Positions 1 through 7,514 of a DNA stretch of 64,000 nt are shown one piece after another; the first letter of the stretch is position 1; each line of letters opens with the position of its first letter. The notes beneath the pieces were generated by a model. That model was not told the DNA's origin. It saw nothing but the letters and a program-made list of their open reading frames with translations, and made no database searches. The DNA is from Bacteroidetes bacterium 47-18 (GTDB lineage: Bacteria > Bacteroidota > Bacteroidia > Chitinophagales > Chitinophagaceae). Made by a program: the position numbers and the translations under genes. Location of the stretch: positions 1-64,000 of the forward strand of contig MKSF01000028.1 of assembly GCA_001897155.1 (NCBI GenBank), read 5' to 3'.

Positions 1-411
1 TTCCCGCCTTCCGGTCTGAGCAATCCTGATATCTCTGATCCTTATATCCTTCCTGCGGTTCGTACGCGTTATGTGGTGACGGCCCGTACGGAGAACGGCT
101 GCGAGGTAACGGACAGTATGGATGTGCTGGTGGGCGATCCTGAGATCGGTATGCCTAATGCGTACAATCCTTCCAACCCTGAAGCACGTTTGTTCAAGCC
201 TGTTGTTCGCGGTGGCTGGGATCTGAAGAGCTTCCGTATCTACAACCGTTGGGGTACGCTGATCTATGAGAGCAGCGATATCAAATCAGGTTGGGACGGA
301 ACGTTCAACAGTACCGCACAGCCTTTCGGTGTGTATGTCTGGATCATTGAAGCAGTCAATGCGAATGGTGAGACTTACCAGCAGACAGGCAATGTGACCA
401 TGATCCGGTAA
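1..411 (+). CDS. C-terminal part of a secreted protein with gliding-motility-type (T9SS type B) sorting domain
   Basis: This is the last 136 residues of a larger protein whose start lies before the window; the frame is open from base 1 to the stop at 409-411. The end of an Ig/PKD-like segment is followed by a C-terminal domain with the pattern NAYNPSNPEARLFKP, FRIYNRWGTLIYES, GWDGTF and GVYVWIIEA. This matches the gliding motility-associated C-terminal domain (type B sorting signal), which directs Bacteroidota proteins through the type IX secretion system to the cell surface or medium. The function of the missing N-terminal part cannot be seen. A strong hairpin terminator follows. Confidence 0.85.
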   Translation, partial: FPPSGLSNPDISDPYILPAVRTRYVVTARTENGCEVTDSMDVLVGDPEIGMPNAYNPSNPEARLFKPVVRGGWDLKSFRIYNRWGTLIYESSDIKSGWDGTFNSTAQPFGVYVWIIEAVNANGETYQQTGNVTMIR

Positions 412-434
412 ATAAGTATTTGAATAATAATATC

Positions 435-474
435 ATTATAAAGGGGCTGTCTTATTAGACAGCCCCTTTATAAT
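435..474. terminator. bidirectional intrinsic terminator
   Basis: An 18-bp perfect stem (435-452 with 457-474) encloses a 4-nt loop, with a GC-rich core GGGGCTGTCT and A/T flanks on both sides. It lies between the plus-strand sorting-domain gene and the minus-strand prmA, so it can end transcripts from both. Confidence 0.85.
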
Positions 475-513
475 AAGTATTAATTACTGGTGTTTCCTAA
501 ATGGGGGAGACGG

Positions 514-1341
514 TTATTTCCTGAGCAGCATACATACCCAGTTATTTGCTGACAGGAGGTTCACTTCCCGCAGCTCCTGGCCCTGGACAGCGGCTTGCAG
601 CAAAGGGATATCTGCTTCCAGAAAGCCGCTTATGAGCATATAGCCTCCCGGTTGCAGGAGATCGTTCAACTGCGGCATATATTGCAGGAGTATCTGCCTG
701 TTGATATTGGCCAGGATGATATTAAAGGAGGCGTTTGTGCCTGCTACTGTTGTAATGTCATCGGCAGTAACAGTAATATGCCCGCAGCCATTGCCATTGA
801 TATTTTCGATACTGTTCTCAATGCTCCACTTATCATTATCTATGGCTGTTATCTGCTGTGCTCCCAGTTGTTCGGCCAGAATAGCCAGTATACCGGTACC
901 GGTGCCAAAATCAAATACTGTTTTACCCTTAAAGTCCAGGTGTTGCATCTGCCGGATCACCAGTTGGGTGGTCTCGTGATGCCCGGTGCCGAATGACATT
1001 TTAGGAGTGATAAGTATCTCATGCCGGAAAGATGCAGCAGGCGGGGGATGAAAGCCGGCACGTATGTGGCAGAAGTCATCAATGCTTATAGGCTTGAAAT
1101 CCTCTTCCCAGGCGGCATTCCAGTTCTCTTCCCGGATGACGCTTGTGGTATAGGATATACGCAGTTGGGTCGCGATGGCATCCAGCGCTTCCCCGGGAAA
1201 CGTGGCTGCATCACAGTAAGCTACCAGGGCCGTGCTGAGTATTTCAGTGCCCGTGATCTCGTCTATGCCGGATAGCAATCCCTGCAGCGCATCGGATGTT
1301 TCCTTATCTATATTGTCAAAAAGAATTTTGGTGTATTGCAT
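514..1341 (-). CDS. prmA: ribosomal protein L11 methyltransferase
   Basis: 275 aa, cytoplasmic. PrmA uses S-adenosylmethionine to trimethylate lysines and the N-terminus of ribosomal protein L11. Family signatures seen: ENWNAAWEEDFKP at about residues 72-84, FGTGHHETT at 117-125, and the SAM-binding glycine motif FDFGTGTGILA at 143-153. The ANIN segment stands at the usual catalytic-loop position. Length is slightly shorter than proteobacterial PrmA (about 290 aa), as is common in Bacteroidota. It is the last gene of a minus-strand run, separated from the DUF3098 gene by a perfect palindrome. Confidence 0.93.
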   Translation of the reverse strand: MQYTKILFDNIDKETSDALQGLLSGIDEITGTEILSTALVAYCDAATFPGEALDAIATQLRISYTTSVIREENWNAAWEEDFKPISIDDFCHIRAGFHPPPAASFRHEILITPKMSFGTGHHETTQLVIRQMQHLDFKGKTVFDFGTGTGILAILAEQLGAQQITAIDNDKWSIENSIENINGNGCGHITVTADDITTVAGTNASFNIILANINRQILLQYMPQLNDLLQPGGYMLISGFLEADIPLLQAAVQGQELREVNLLSANNWVCMLLRK

Positions 1342-1376
1342 ATATGATGTATAGGTATGTCAAGCTGTAAAAGAAT

Positions 1377-1400
1377 GGAGCTTCACCATGGTGAAGCTCC
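1377..1400. terminator. 24-nt perfect palindrome, probable terminator after the DUF3098 gene
   Basis: Self-complementary sequence running from GGAGCTTCACCA to TGGTGAAGCTCC. On the minus strand it is followed by a T-rich stretch, so it probably ends or attenuates transcription between the DUF3098 gene and prmA. Confidence 0.6.
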
Positions 1401-1428
1401 GATTAAATACCATCTTAATTTTTTTGCT

Positions 1429-1674
1429 CTATGATGCCGATTGTGGTTTCTTCATAATGGCATAGATCTCAATAGCAAATCCTAAAAGCACAATAATCGG
1501 TGCCAGCGTTATTCTCCTGAAACTGTAAATTTCAGCAGCATTGAATACGTTAGGATCACTGCTTTTGCCCCCGGCCATTAATATAAAACCCAACACCAGC
1601 ACCGCAAGACCAACCAGCATGATGATGTAGTTGTTCTTGTCGAAGAGCATACTGTTAGAATTTTTTTGTGACAT
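1429..1674 (-). CDS. DUF3098 small membrane protein
   Basis: 81 aa with two predicted membrane helices (about residues 16-35 and 54-73), a glycine-rich connection (MAGGKSSDPN) and the segment YSFRRITLAP between them. This layout matches the DUF3098 family, found almost only in Bacteroidota and often next to ftsX or cell-envelope genes. The molecular role is unknown. It follows the GT2 gene by 39 bases on the same strand and is probably co-transcribed with it. Confidence 0.8.
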   Translation of the reverse strand: MSQKNSNSMLFDKNNYIIMLVGLAVLVLGFILMAGGKSSDPNVFNAAEIYSFRRITLAPIIVLLGFAIEIYAIMKKPQSAS

Positions 1675-1713
1675 AATTGTGAAGGTGTTAGTATTTCAAA
1701 GTTAGGTTTTTTT

Positions 1714-2658
1714 CTAAATTAAATGTTTTTCTATCAGATAATTATTTCTTTCCGGTGAGTTTCTCAGGATCAGTTCCGCCAGGAAGCCCGTTGTAAAGAA
1801 AAGGCTGCCCAGTATGATAGTGGTCAATGCAATATAAAACGGCGGACGGTTGCTTAAGTTGTAATCTGTAAAAATAAACTTGGCAACGATCATATAAAGG
1901 GCGGTAATGAAGCCGATAAAGAACAGAATGCTGCCTATCAGCCCGAAAAAGTGCATGGGCTTTTTCCCGAACTTCCCGATAAACTGTACGGTCAGCAGGT
2001 CGAGGAAACCGTTGACAAACCTTTCCCATCCGAATTTGGATACGCCGTACTTCCGTGCCCTGTGCTGCACTACCTTTTCTCCTATTTTCCGGAACCCCGC
2101 GCCTTTGGCCAGCACCGGTATATAGCGGTGCATTTCCCCGTATATCTCAAGGCTTTTAATGACGTTTTTCCGGTAGGCCTTCAGGCCGCAGTTAAAATCG
2201 TTCAGCCTGATGCCGCTCATTCTCCGGGTAACGCCGTTGAAGAGCTTGGAAGGTATATTCTTAGTAAGCTTATTATCGTATCGTTTCTTCTTCCAGCCGC
2301 TGACCAGGTCGAAGCCGTCGATCATGATCATCTTGTACAGGTCCGGGATCTCATCCGGGCTGTCCTGGAGGTCGGCATCCATCGTGATGACCACGCTGCC
2401 CTCTGCCAGCTTGAATCCTTCATTAAGCGCTGCGCTTTTTCCGTAATTACGCTGGAACTTGATGCCTTTTACCTGCTCCGGGTAAGTAACTTTCAGCTCC
2501 TCGATCACATTCCAGCTGCCGTCGGTACTGCCGTCATCAATGAAGATGACCTCATAGGCGTACTGTTGCTCACGGCATACCTGATTTATCCAATGCATCA
2601 GCTCTGGCAGCGACTCTTCTTCATTTAACAGCGGAATGACTATGGATAGATTAAGCAT
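1714..2658 (-). CDS. family 2 glycosyltransferase, DPM1/GtrB-like, membrane anchored
   Basis: 314 aa from the ATG at 2658. An in-frame ATG 36 bases upstream would add a non-conserved leader, while the family start is MLNLSIVIPLLNEE. The GT-A domain (residues 1 to about 230) has FIDDGSTDGSW and the DxD-type metal motif MDADLQDSPDEIP, then the polyprenol-phosphate-transferase features LNDFNCGLKAY and FVNGFLDLLTV. Two C-terminal membrane helices follow (about 237-263 and 275-300). Such enzymes usually move a sugar from a nucleotide donor to polyprenyl phosphate at the inner membrane for envelope glycan assembly. The sugar cannot be told from sequence. Confidence 0.88.
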   Translation of the reverse strand: MLNLSIVIPLLNEEESLPELMHWINQVCREQQYAYEVIFIDDGSTDGSWNVIEELKVTYPEQVKGIKFQRNYGKSAALNEGFKLAEGSVVITMDADLQDSPDEIPDLYKMIMIDGFDLVSGWKKKRYDNKLTKNIPSKLFNGVTRRMSGIRLNDFNCGLKAYRKNVIKSLEIYGEMHRYIPVLAKGAGFRKIGEKVVQHRARKYGVSKFGWERFVNGFLDLLTVQFIGKFGKKPMHFFGLIGSILFFIGFITALYMIVAKFIFTDYNLSNRPPFYIALTTIILGSLFFTTGFLAELILRNSPERNNYLIEKHLI

Positions 2659-2704
2659 ATGTGTACTGGTGTTGTAATGATTGTTGTATTGCAAATATAA
2701 TATA

Positions 2705-3232
2705 TTAACTATTTCTGGACCTTAAAAACATAGCAAGAATGACCGTAGTCAATATACCCAGCAAAAAGTCCAGTCTCAGCATATTGAATATTTTACCGAG
2801 GTAATATATCTTGTTATCCTGGTAGGATGCCAGGCTCTCGTTCAGCTGCTCTTCATTGTAGCCGGCCGCTGTCATGGACTCTTTGGCCAGCCGTATATCT
2901 ATCTCCTTGATCTCCGGGAAGATCTGCAGGGACAGCAATATCCACAATACCAGGAAAATGGTTAAAAGCGCCGTGGTCTTAAAGCCGTTGCTGAACAGCT
3001 CGCCGAACGCGGCGTACCCGCGAAGGCTTCTCCTGTAAACGATCGTTGAAATAATCACTGCAGTGATGAGCAGGAGCTCCGGTATGACAAGTACCTGATA
3101 ATTACTGTGGCTGTTGGTGACATGGATAAGTACGTGTGCCAACAGGATCAGCCCGGCGAATACCAGCCCGATCTTCAGTGTCTTTTTTCCTGCCTGTTCC
3201 TTTAATAATTCGTGTTCAGCCTCGGTATGCAT
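2705..3232 (-). CDS. DUF4199 membrane protein
   Basis: 175 aa. Four membrane helices (about residues 20-36, 47-63, 85-105 and 150-170) and a soluble stretch between helices 3 and 4 (EKEIDIRLAKESM region, helical) match the DUF4199 family of Bacteroidota. No catalytic motif is seen and the function is unknown. It starts 11 bases after the dihydroorotase-like stop and precedes the GT2 gene by 46 bases, so the three probably form one transcript. Confidence 0.8.
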   Translation of the reverse strand: MHTEAEHELLKEQAGKKTLKIGLVFAGLILLAHVLIHVTNSHSNYQVLVIPELLLITAVIISTIVYRRSLRGYAAFGELFSNGFKTTALLTIFLVLWILLSLQIFPEIKEIDIRLAKESMTAAGYNEEQLNESLASYQDNKIYYLGKIFNMLRLDFLLGILTTVILAMFLRSRNS

Positions 3233-3243
3233 AATGGTCTGTT

Positions 3244-4476
3244 TTAAATGTTGATGATCCGGCCTTCCAGCTCGTGCTGCAGCAGGGGGGAGTTGATCCC
3301 CAGGCTTTTTTTGCTGTTGTTATTGAAGGTCCATTTGCCCGCCGGGTCGATAATGGTAAAGTCCCTGCCGTCTTTTGCGATCGTGGCCGCTTCCAGCCTG
3401 AAAATCTTCCTGGCATTCCCGCTCATCAGGCTGCAGAGTGTTTCATCGCTGATGCCGGGGATGGCCTCCCGTATCATCGCATAGGCAGTTTCGATGGTAT
3501 TCATGCCATAGGCAGTATATTCGAACTCCCTGGTCTTGGCATCCCATTCGTGTGAACGGTGATGGGTGGCAATACAGTCAATGGTGCCGTCCAGCACTGC
3601 GGCAATGAGCGCCTGCCTGTCGCTTTCGCTTCTCAGCGGCGGTTCCACTTTATAATTGCTGTCGTAGGTTTCCAGGATAGCGTCTGTATAGAGCAGGTGG
3701 TGAGGGGTGACGGAGCAGCTTACATCCAGGCCTTCATTTTTGGCAGCCTTTATCAGCTCCAGCGATGCTGCGGTGGAGATACCGCTGAAATGCAATCTGG
3801 ATCCTGTATAGCGCAGTAATTCAAGGTCCCTGTACACCTGCAGGCTTTCGGCTATTGAAGGAATGCCCGGCATACCCCATTTCACGGAGTTGGGCCCTTC
3901 GTGCATTAAGCCTCCCGCTGCCAGCGACTGGTTGACAGGCACCTGTATGATAATGCCGTCAAACGACTTCACATATTCCAGGGCCTTAAGCAGCAGCTGT
4001 GCGTTCTGTACCGGCTTCCAGCCGTCAGAGAAAGCGATGGCCCCGGCGTAATACATATCCAGCATTTCCGCCAGCTCCTTTCCTTCCGTACCCTTGCTCA
4101 CGGCTCCCAGGGGATGTACTTTGGCGGCAGCCGAACGGCCTTTGTTCACTATAAATTCCACCATGGATTTATTGTGTATGACAGGTTGGGTATTGGGTAC
4201 CACGAATACCTGCCGGAATCCCCCGTTAACGGCCGCGGCGAGACCGGAATGGATGGTTTCCTTATGCTCGTAGCCGGGTTCGGAAAAATCCGCCATTACA
4301 TCTACCCAGCCGGGCATGATGGTCATACCGCCGGCCTCTATCACCTGGTCCGCTTCATTGTCAAGCTGTGGGGCGATTTGAATAATGGTGTGATTATCAA
4401 TCAAAATATCCACATTCTGATTGTGAAATTCAGAAGACGTATCTGATACTTTTACTTGTTGAAGGAGTGTCGACAT
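3244..4476 (-). CDS. dihydroorotase-like protein lacking the metal ligands (probable pseudo-enzyme)
   Basis: 410 aa from the ATG at 4476; a TTG further upstream overlaps the -7 box. Overall it aligns to class I dihydroorotases: PGW-D...EPGYEHKETI, SLAAGGLMHEG, GMPGIPSIAE, SVTPHHLL, PPLRSESDR and a C-terminal amidohydrolase strand region. The expected ligands are missing: HxH after PG-hD reads M-A-D, the ligand before SLAAGG is absent (IIIQVPVN), HxxHxST reads HFSGIST, and the catalytic Asp of ATDHAPH reads ATHHRSH. It therefore probably cannot catalyse carbamoyl-aspartate cyclisation. It may be a non-catalytic partner, as known for PyrC'-type proteins in aspartate carbamoyltransferase complexes; this is inference. 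A true pyrC should lie elsewhere. Confidence 0.85.
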   Translation of the reverse strand: MSTLLQQVKVSDTSSEFHNQNVDILIDNHTIIQIAPQLDNEADQVIEAGGMTIMPGWVDVMADFSEPGYEHKETIHSGLAAAVNGGFRQVFVVPNTQPVIHNKSMVEFIVNKGRSAAAKVHPLGAVSKGTEGKELAEMLDMYYAGAIAFSDGWKPVQNAQLLLKALEYVKSFDGIIIQVPVNQSLAAGGLMHEGPNSVKWGMPGIPSIAESLQVYRDLELLRYTGSRLHFSGISTAASLELIKAAKNEGLDVSCSVTPHHLLYTDAILETYDSNYKVEPPLRSESDRQALIAAVLDGTIDCIATHHRSHEWDAKTREFEYTAYGMNTIETAYAMIREAIPGISDETLCSLMSGNARKIFRLEAATIAKDGRDFTIIDPAGKWTFNNNSKKSLGINSPLLQHELEGRIINI

Positions 4477-4485
4477 AATTGGATA

Positions 4486-4493
4486 CAAAATTA
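4486..4493 (-). promoter_or_regulatory. -7 promoter element (TAATTTTG) of the dihydroorotase-like gene
   Basis: Exact match to the Bacteroidota -7 consensus TAnnTTTG on the minus strand, just before the ATG at 4476. No good TTTG -33 box was found at 19 bases. Its position argues against the upstream TTG start. Confidence 0.4.
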
Positions 4494-4528
4494 AAAAAGC
4501 GCGGCGGAATTAACTAATCCTGCTAAAA

Positions 4529-4557
4529 AAAGGTTCATTCGCAATGAATGAACCTTT
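4529..4557 (-). terminator. intrinsic terminator of lpxD
   Basis: A 12-bp perfect stem (4529-4540 with 4546-4557) has a 5-nt loop. On the minus strand the stem is followed by a run of T, directly after the lpxD stop. Confidence 0.85.
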
Positions 4558-4562
4558 GAAAT

Positions 4563-5618
4563 CTATCGGGATATATTTCCTGAAATAGCGGCAAGGCGCG
4601 CTTCCAGCTCCTCTATTCTTTTTAAGAGATCGGGCAGGCGCCTGGTAAGCGCCTGGGTACGCAGCGTGTGGGTATATTCGGCAGCGGGGCTACCTGTTAC
4701 GGCCTTTCCGGGCTCCGTAATGGATTTGGTGACACCGCTCTGGGCATTTACCTTCGTCCTGTCTGCCAGCGTAAGATGTCCTACAATTCCCACCTGTCCG
4801 CCTATCATGCAGCCGGCGCCCAGCTTGGTGCTGCCTGATATCCCGGTCTGCGCGGCTATGACGCTGTTATGCCCGATCTGCACATTATGCGCTACCTGGA
4901 TCAGGTTATCCAGCTTGGCGCCGCTTTTAATAGTAGTGCTGCCCATAGTGGCGCGGTCAATAGTGGTATTGGAGCCTATCTCCACGTCATCCTCAATGAG
5001 CACCTTACCCAGTTGGGGCACTTTTTTAAAGGTACCGTCCTGCTGGGGGGCAAAGCCGAAGCCGTCAGAGCCTATCACGCATCCCGAGTGTATGATCACT
5101 CTTTTGCCCAGTACGGATTCGTTATATATGCTGGTATGAGGATGAATCTCGCTGTGGTCGCCGATGGTCACGTCCGATCCGATGTAGGCATTGGGATATA
5201 TTTTTACGTTATTGCCAATGACCGTGTTTTTGCCGATGTAGGCGAACGCGCCTATATACACGTCTGTTCCTATGACTGCTGTTTCGTGGATAAAGGAAGG
5301 CTGCTCTATACCCTTTAATTCCCTGCTGCCCTTTATCATATTATTATACAGATCCAGCAGGGTAGCAAATGCCTGGTAGGCGTTCTCCACTCTTATGATC
5401 GTAGCGCTGACCGGCTGCTGCAGGGTAAAGCCGTTGCTCATGATCACCAGGGAGGCTTTGGTAGTATATAGATACGGCTCATATTTGGGATTGGCGAGAA
5501 AGGTAAGCTGGCCTTCCTGCGCCTCTTCGATCTTGCCGAACCCGTTTACGGAGATCGCCTTGTCGCCCTCTACTGATCCGTTCAGTAACTCTGCTATTTG
5601 CTGTGCTGTAAACCGCAT
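4563..5618 (-). CDS. lpxD: UDP-3-O-acylglucosamine N-acyltransferase
   Basis: 351 aa. LpxD adds the N-linked 3-hydroxyacyl chain in lipid A synthesis, using acyl-ACP, in the cytoplasm. The N-terminal uridine-binding domain (about 1-110, FLANPKYEPYLYTT) is followed by a left-handed beta-helix of hexapeptide repeats (about 110-310, for example VYIGAFAYIGKNTVIG). The catalytic His lies in AHNVQIGHNS, and IGSDGFGFAP and SGSTKLGAGCMIGGQ are typical. A C-terminal helix (LPDLLKRIEELEARL) closes the trimer. Length is normal. It is followed at once by its own terminator, so it is not fused to the downstream operon. Confidence 0.95.
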   Translation of the reverse strand: MRFTAQQIAELLNGSVEGDKAISVNGFGKIEEAQEGQLTFLANPKYEPYLYTTKASLVIMSNGFTLQQPVSATIIRVENAYQAFATLLDLYNNMIKGSRELKGIEQPSFIHETAVIGTDVYIGAFAYIGKNTVIGNNVKIYPNAYIGSDVTIGDHSEIHPHTSIYNESVLGKRVIIHSGCVIGSDGFGFAPQQDGTFKKVPQLGKVLIEDDVEIGSNTTIDRATMGSTTIKSGAKLDNLIQVAHNVQIGHNSVIAAQTGISGSTKLGAGCMIGGQVGIVGHLTLADRTKVNAQSGVTKSITEPGKAVTGSPAAEYTHTLRTQALTRRLPDLLKRIEELEARLAAISGNISR

Positions 5619-5732
5619 ATATATGAAATTATGCTGCTAAGATACAATTCTTAATTTTTCTGTGTTCAAAAGTGCAGCGTGAATGTAGTGTTATTGGAAA
5701 TGTCAGCCGGAGCAGCGCCGGCCGTACCCGGC

Positions 5733-6314
5733 CTATAACAATTTTCGCGCTATATGAAGGTTCAGCTGCGGGCCGCCGGCATGATGCCTCAGGTTGTAAT
5801 TGCTCCATAATGCCGCTCCCAGCTCAAAGGCCAGTACCCATTTGTGCTTTTTATCCATGTAATGTTGCAGGCCCGCCAGCAACGCCGTTCTGAACTGCTG
5901 ACCATACAGCTCATTTTCCTGGCTTGTATTGGTAGGCATATAATGCCTGAATTGCCCGCGGGCATACAGGAAAAAGTCATATGCTGTTACCTTCGGGGTA
6001 TAGAGTCGCTGCTGTATGCCTATATTGTAGAAAAATGCCAGCATAGGCCGGGGGAGGATATTCACCCCTTTTGGATCTTGATTACCCATAGGTGACAGGT
6101 ACCTGTCACCGTTATAGTGGGTCAGTACTGCGATGCCGTATCCGGTCCCGGCATATATATTTGTCTTCGGAAACAAATTATACACGGCCTGCACTTCTGC
6201 CGAAATAAGCTGCAGGTCCGCAAAAAGCGCCACTTTCCTTTCTGCGGGCTGTTCCTGTCCCCGGCTATACAGGGCAGGGATGAGCAATAATAATGACAGG
6301 TATATTTTTTTCAT
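5733..6314 (-). CDS. secreted beta-rich protein, possible small outer membrane protein
   Basis: 193 aa from the ATG at 6314, chosen because it opens a clear signal peptide (MKKIYLSLLLLIPALYSRGQ); the longer frame has a non-signal leader. The mature part alternates aromatic and polar residues (NIYAGTGYGIAVL, MLAFFYNIGIQQRLY, DFFLYARGQFRHY, WVLAFELGAALW), which suggests a small beta-barrel. No named family was recognised. It lies downstream of the DUF4476 gene but is separated from it by a terminator, and likely has its own promoter. Confidence 0.7.
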   Translation of the reverse strand: MKKIYLSLLLLIPALYSRGQEQPAERKVALFADLQLISAEVQAVYNLFPKTNIYAGTGYGIAVLTHYNGDRYLSPMGNQDPKGVNILPRPMLAFFYNIGIQQRLYTPKVTAYDFFLYARGQFRHYMPTNTSQENELYGQQFRTALLAGLQHYMDKKHKWVLAFELGAALWSNYNLRHHAGGPQLNLHIARKLL

Positions 6315-6372
6315 AATATTTCTGTTTGCAATTATTAACGCAGGCGCGGTCACTTTATTGTAACATGCAACA

Positions 6373-6422
6373 AAGAGGCTGTCTCCTGCATTTGATCCGG
6401 CAAACACAGGAGACAGCCTCTT
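6373..6422 (-). terminator. terminator of the DUF4476 gene
   Basis: A 16-bp perfect stem (6373-6388 with 6407-6422) with an 18-nt loop, just downstream of the DUF4476 stop on the minus strand. Confidence 0.75.
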
Positions 6423-6444
6423 GGCTGTATATGATCAGGCGTTC

Positions 6445-7293
6445 TTACCTGTTTTTTATGAACTGGGAGAGATCGGTCTTGGAGGAAGAGAAGGTCATCT
6501 TGTCTACAACCTTAAAATAATTATGCTGATCCAGGCATTGGCTGTAAGCCAGCTTGGCTACTTTCAGCTTACTGTCGTCAAAGCTGAAGGTCTGTACAAT
6601 GGCGATGATCTGGTCGGTGGTAAAGCAGCTCCTGCTCAGCGCGAATTCGGCGATTTCCTGCTTGTTGGCGTCAAAAGAGGCTTTTTTGATAGTAGCGAGC
6701 AGGCTTTCCATTTCCGCCGGTGTCAGGGTAGGGCATACCGGGGCTGCAGGTACCTGCGGCTCATTATACCTTGGGTCAGGGTCATTGTGCCGCGGGCCAT
6801 AATCCTGGTGCGGACGGGGATTCCTGTACCTGTTGTCTTTCTGGAAAAAGCGGCTATCCCTGGTGTCATTCCAGGAATTGTAACGGTTGGGCTGGTTGAG
6901 GTTATACACCTGGATATCCCTTGCGGCTATCTGTATGGGTTCCATGGGTATGACGTGATACACCATAAAAGCCCTGTTGCCTCTTCTTACTGAAGATACG
7001 GTGTATGTAATATCCTGCATATAACCTTCCATATCGGCAATGTCAAGAAATGCGTTTTCTACTATCGGCATCCTGGGCTGTTGGTAAACAACCTTACACC
7101 GTACCGTGGCAGTCATGATATTCTCCACGCGCACGGCCAGGGCAGGGCGCTGGTTGTATTGCACATCGTTGATGAAAAGATAGAAAGGACTGTTATCTTC
7201 CGAGATAACGGTCAGGTGACCACGGGGAGCCTGAGCGCCGGCGACCTGTATAAAGGCGGTCATTAAAAGCAGGATAGTAAGGATGCGTTTCAT
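6445..7293 (-). CDS. exported DUF4476 protein
   Basis: 282 aa with a signal peptide (MKRILTILLLMTAFIQVAGAQ). Residues 25-120 form a beta-rich segment. Residues about 125-190 are Asn/Arg/Pro-rich and look disordered. The C-terminal part (about 190-280) holds the alpha-helical DUF4476 repeat: CPTLTPAEMESLLATI, IKKASFDANKQEIAEFAL, FTTDQIIAIVQTFSFDDSKLKVAKLAY. In this family the repeats resemble a folded helical bundle of unknown role. The protein is probably periplasmic or surface-located. It ends with a strong hairpin. Confidence 0.82.
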   Translation of the reverse strand: MKRILTILLLMTAFIQVAGAQAPRGHLTVISEDNSPFYLFINDVQYNQRPALAVRVENIMTATVRCKVVYQQPRMPIVENAFLDIADMEGYMQDITYTVSSVRRGNRAFMVYHVIPMEPIQIAARDIQVYNLNQPNRYNSWNDTRDSRFFQKDNRYRNPRPHQDYGPRHNDPDPRYNEPQVPAAPVCPTLTPAEMESLLATIKKASFDANKQEIAEFALSRSCFTTDQIIAIVQTFSFDDSKLKVAKLAYSQCLDQHNYFKVVDKMTFSSSKTDLSQFIKNR

Positions 7294-7469
7294 AAAGATG
7301 TTTACAATTTTGACTTTTAGTGCTTGAGAATGTAAAATTCAGTTTTATAATTTTATTGTGCTAATATTTCCCGGATATTTTGTATGGCCGGTGTTGTTCA
7401 TTGCCGGGGCAGACACCATACGGTCTTGGGTCATTGTCGCTGTGTCCCGGAGAACAACTGTATATAACA

Positions 7470-7496
7470 AAGCGTGCTGAAGATCTCAGCACGCTT
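7470..7496 (-). terminator. terminator of aspS
   Basis: An 11-bp perfect stem (7470-7480 with 7486-7496) with a 5-nt loop, about 18 bases after the aspS stop. Confidence 0.75.
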
Positions 7497-7514
7497 GTAT
7501 ATTCCTTTTCAGTA

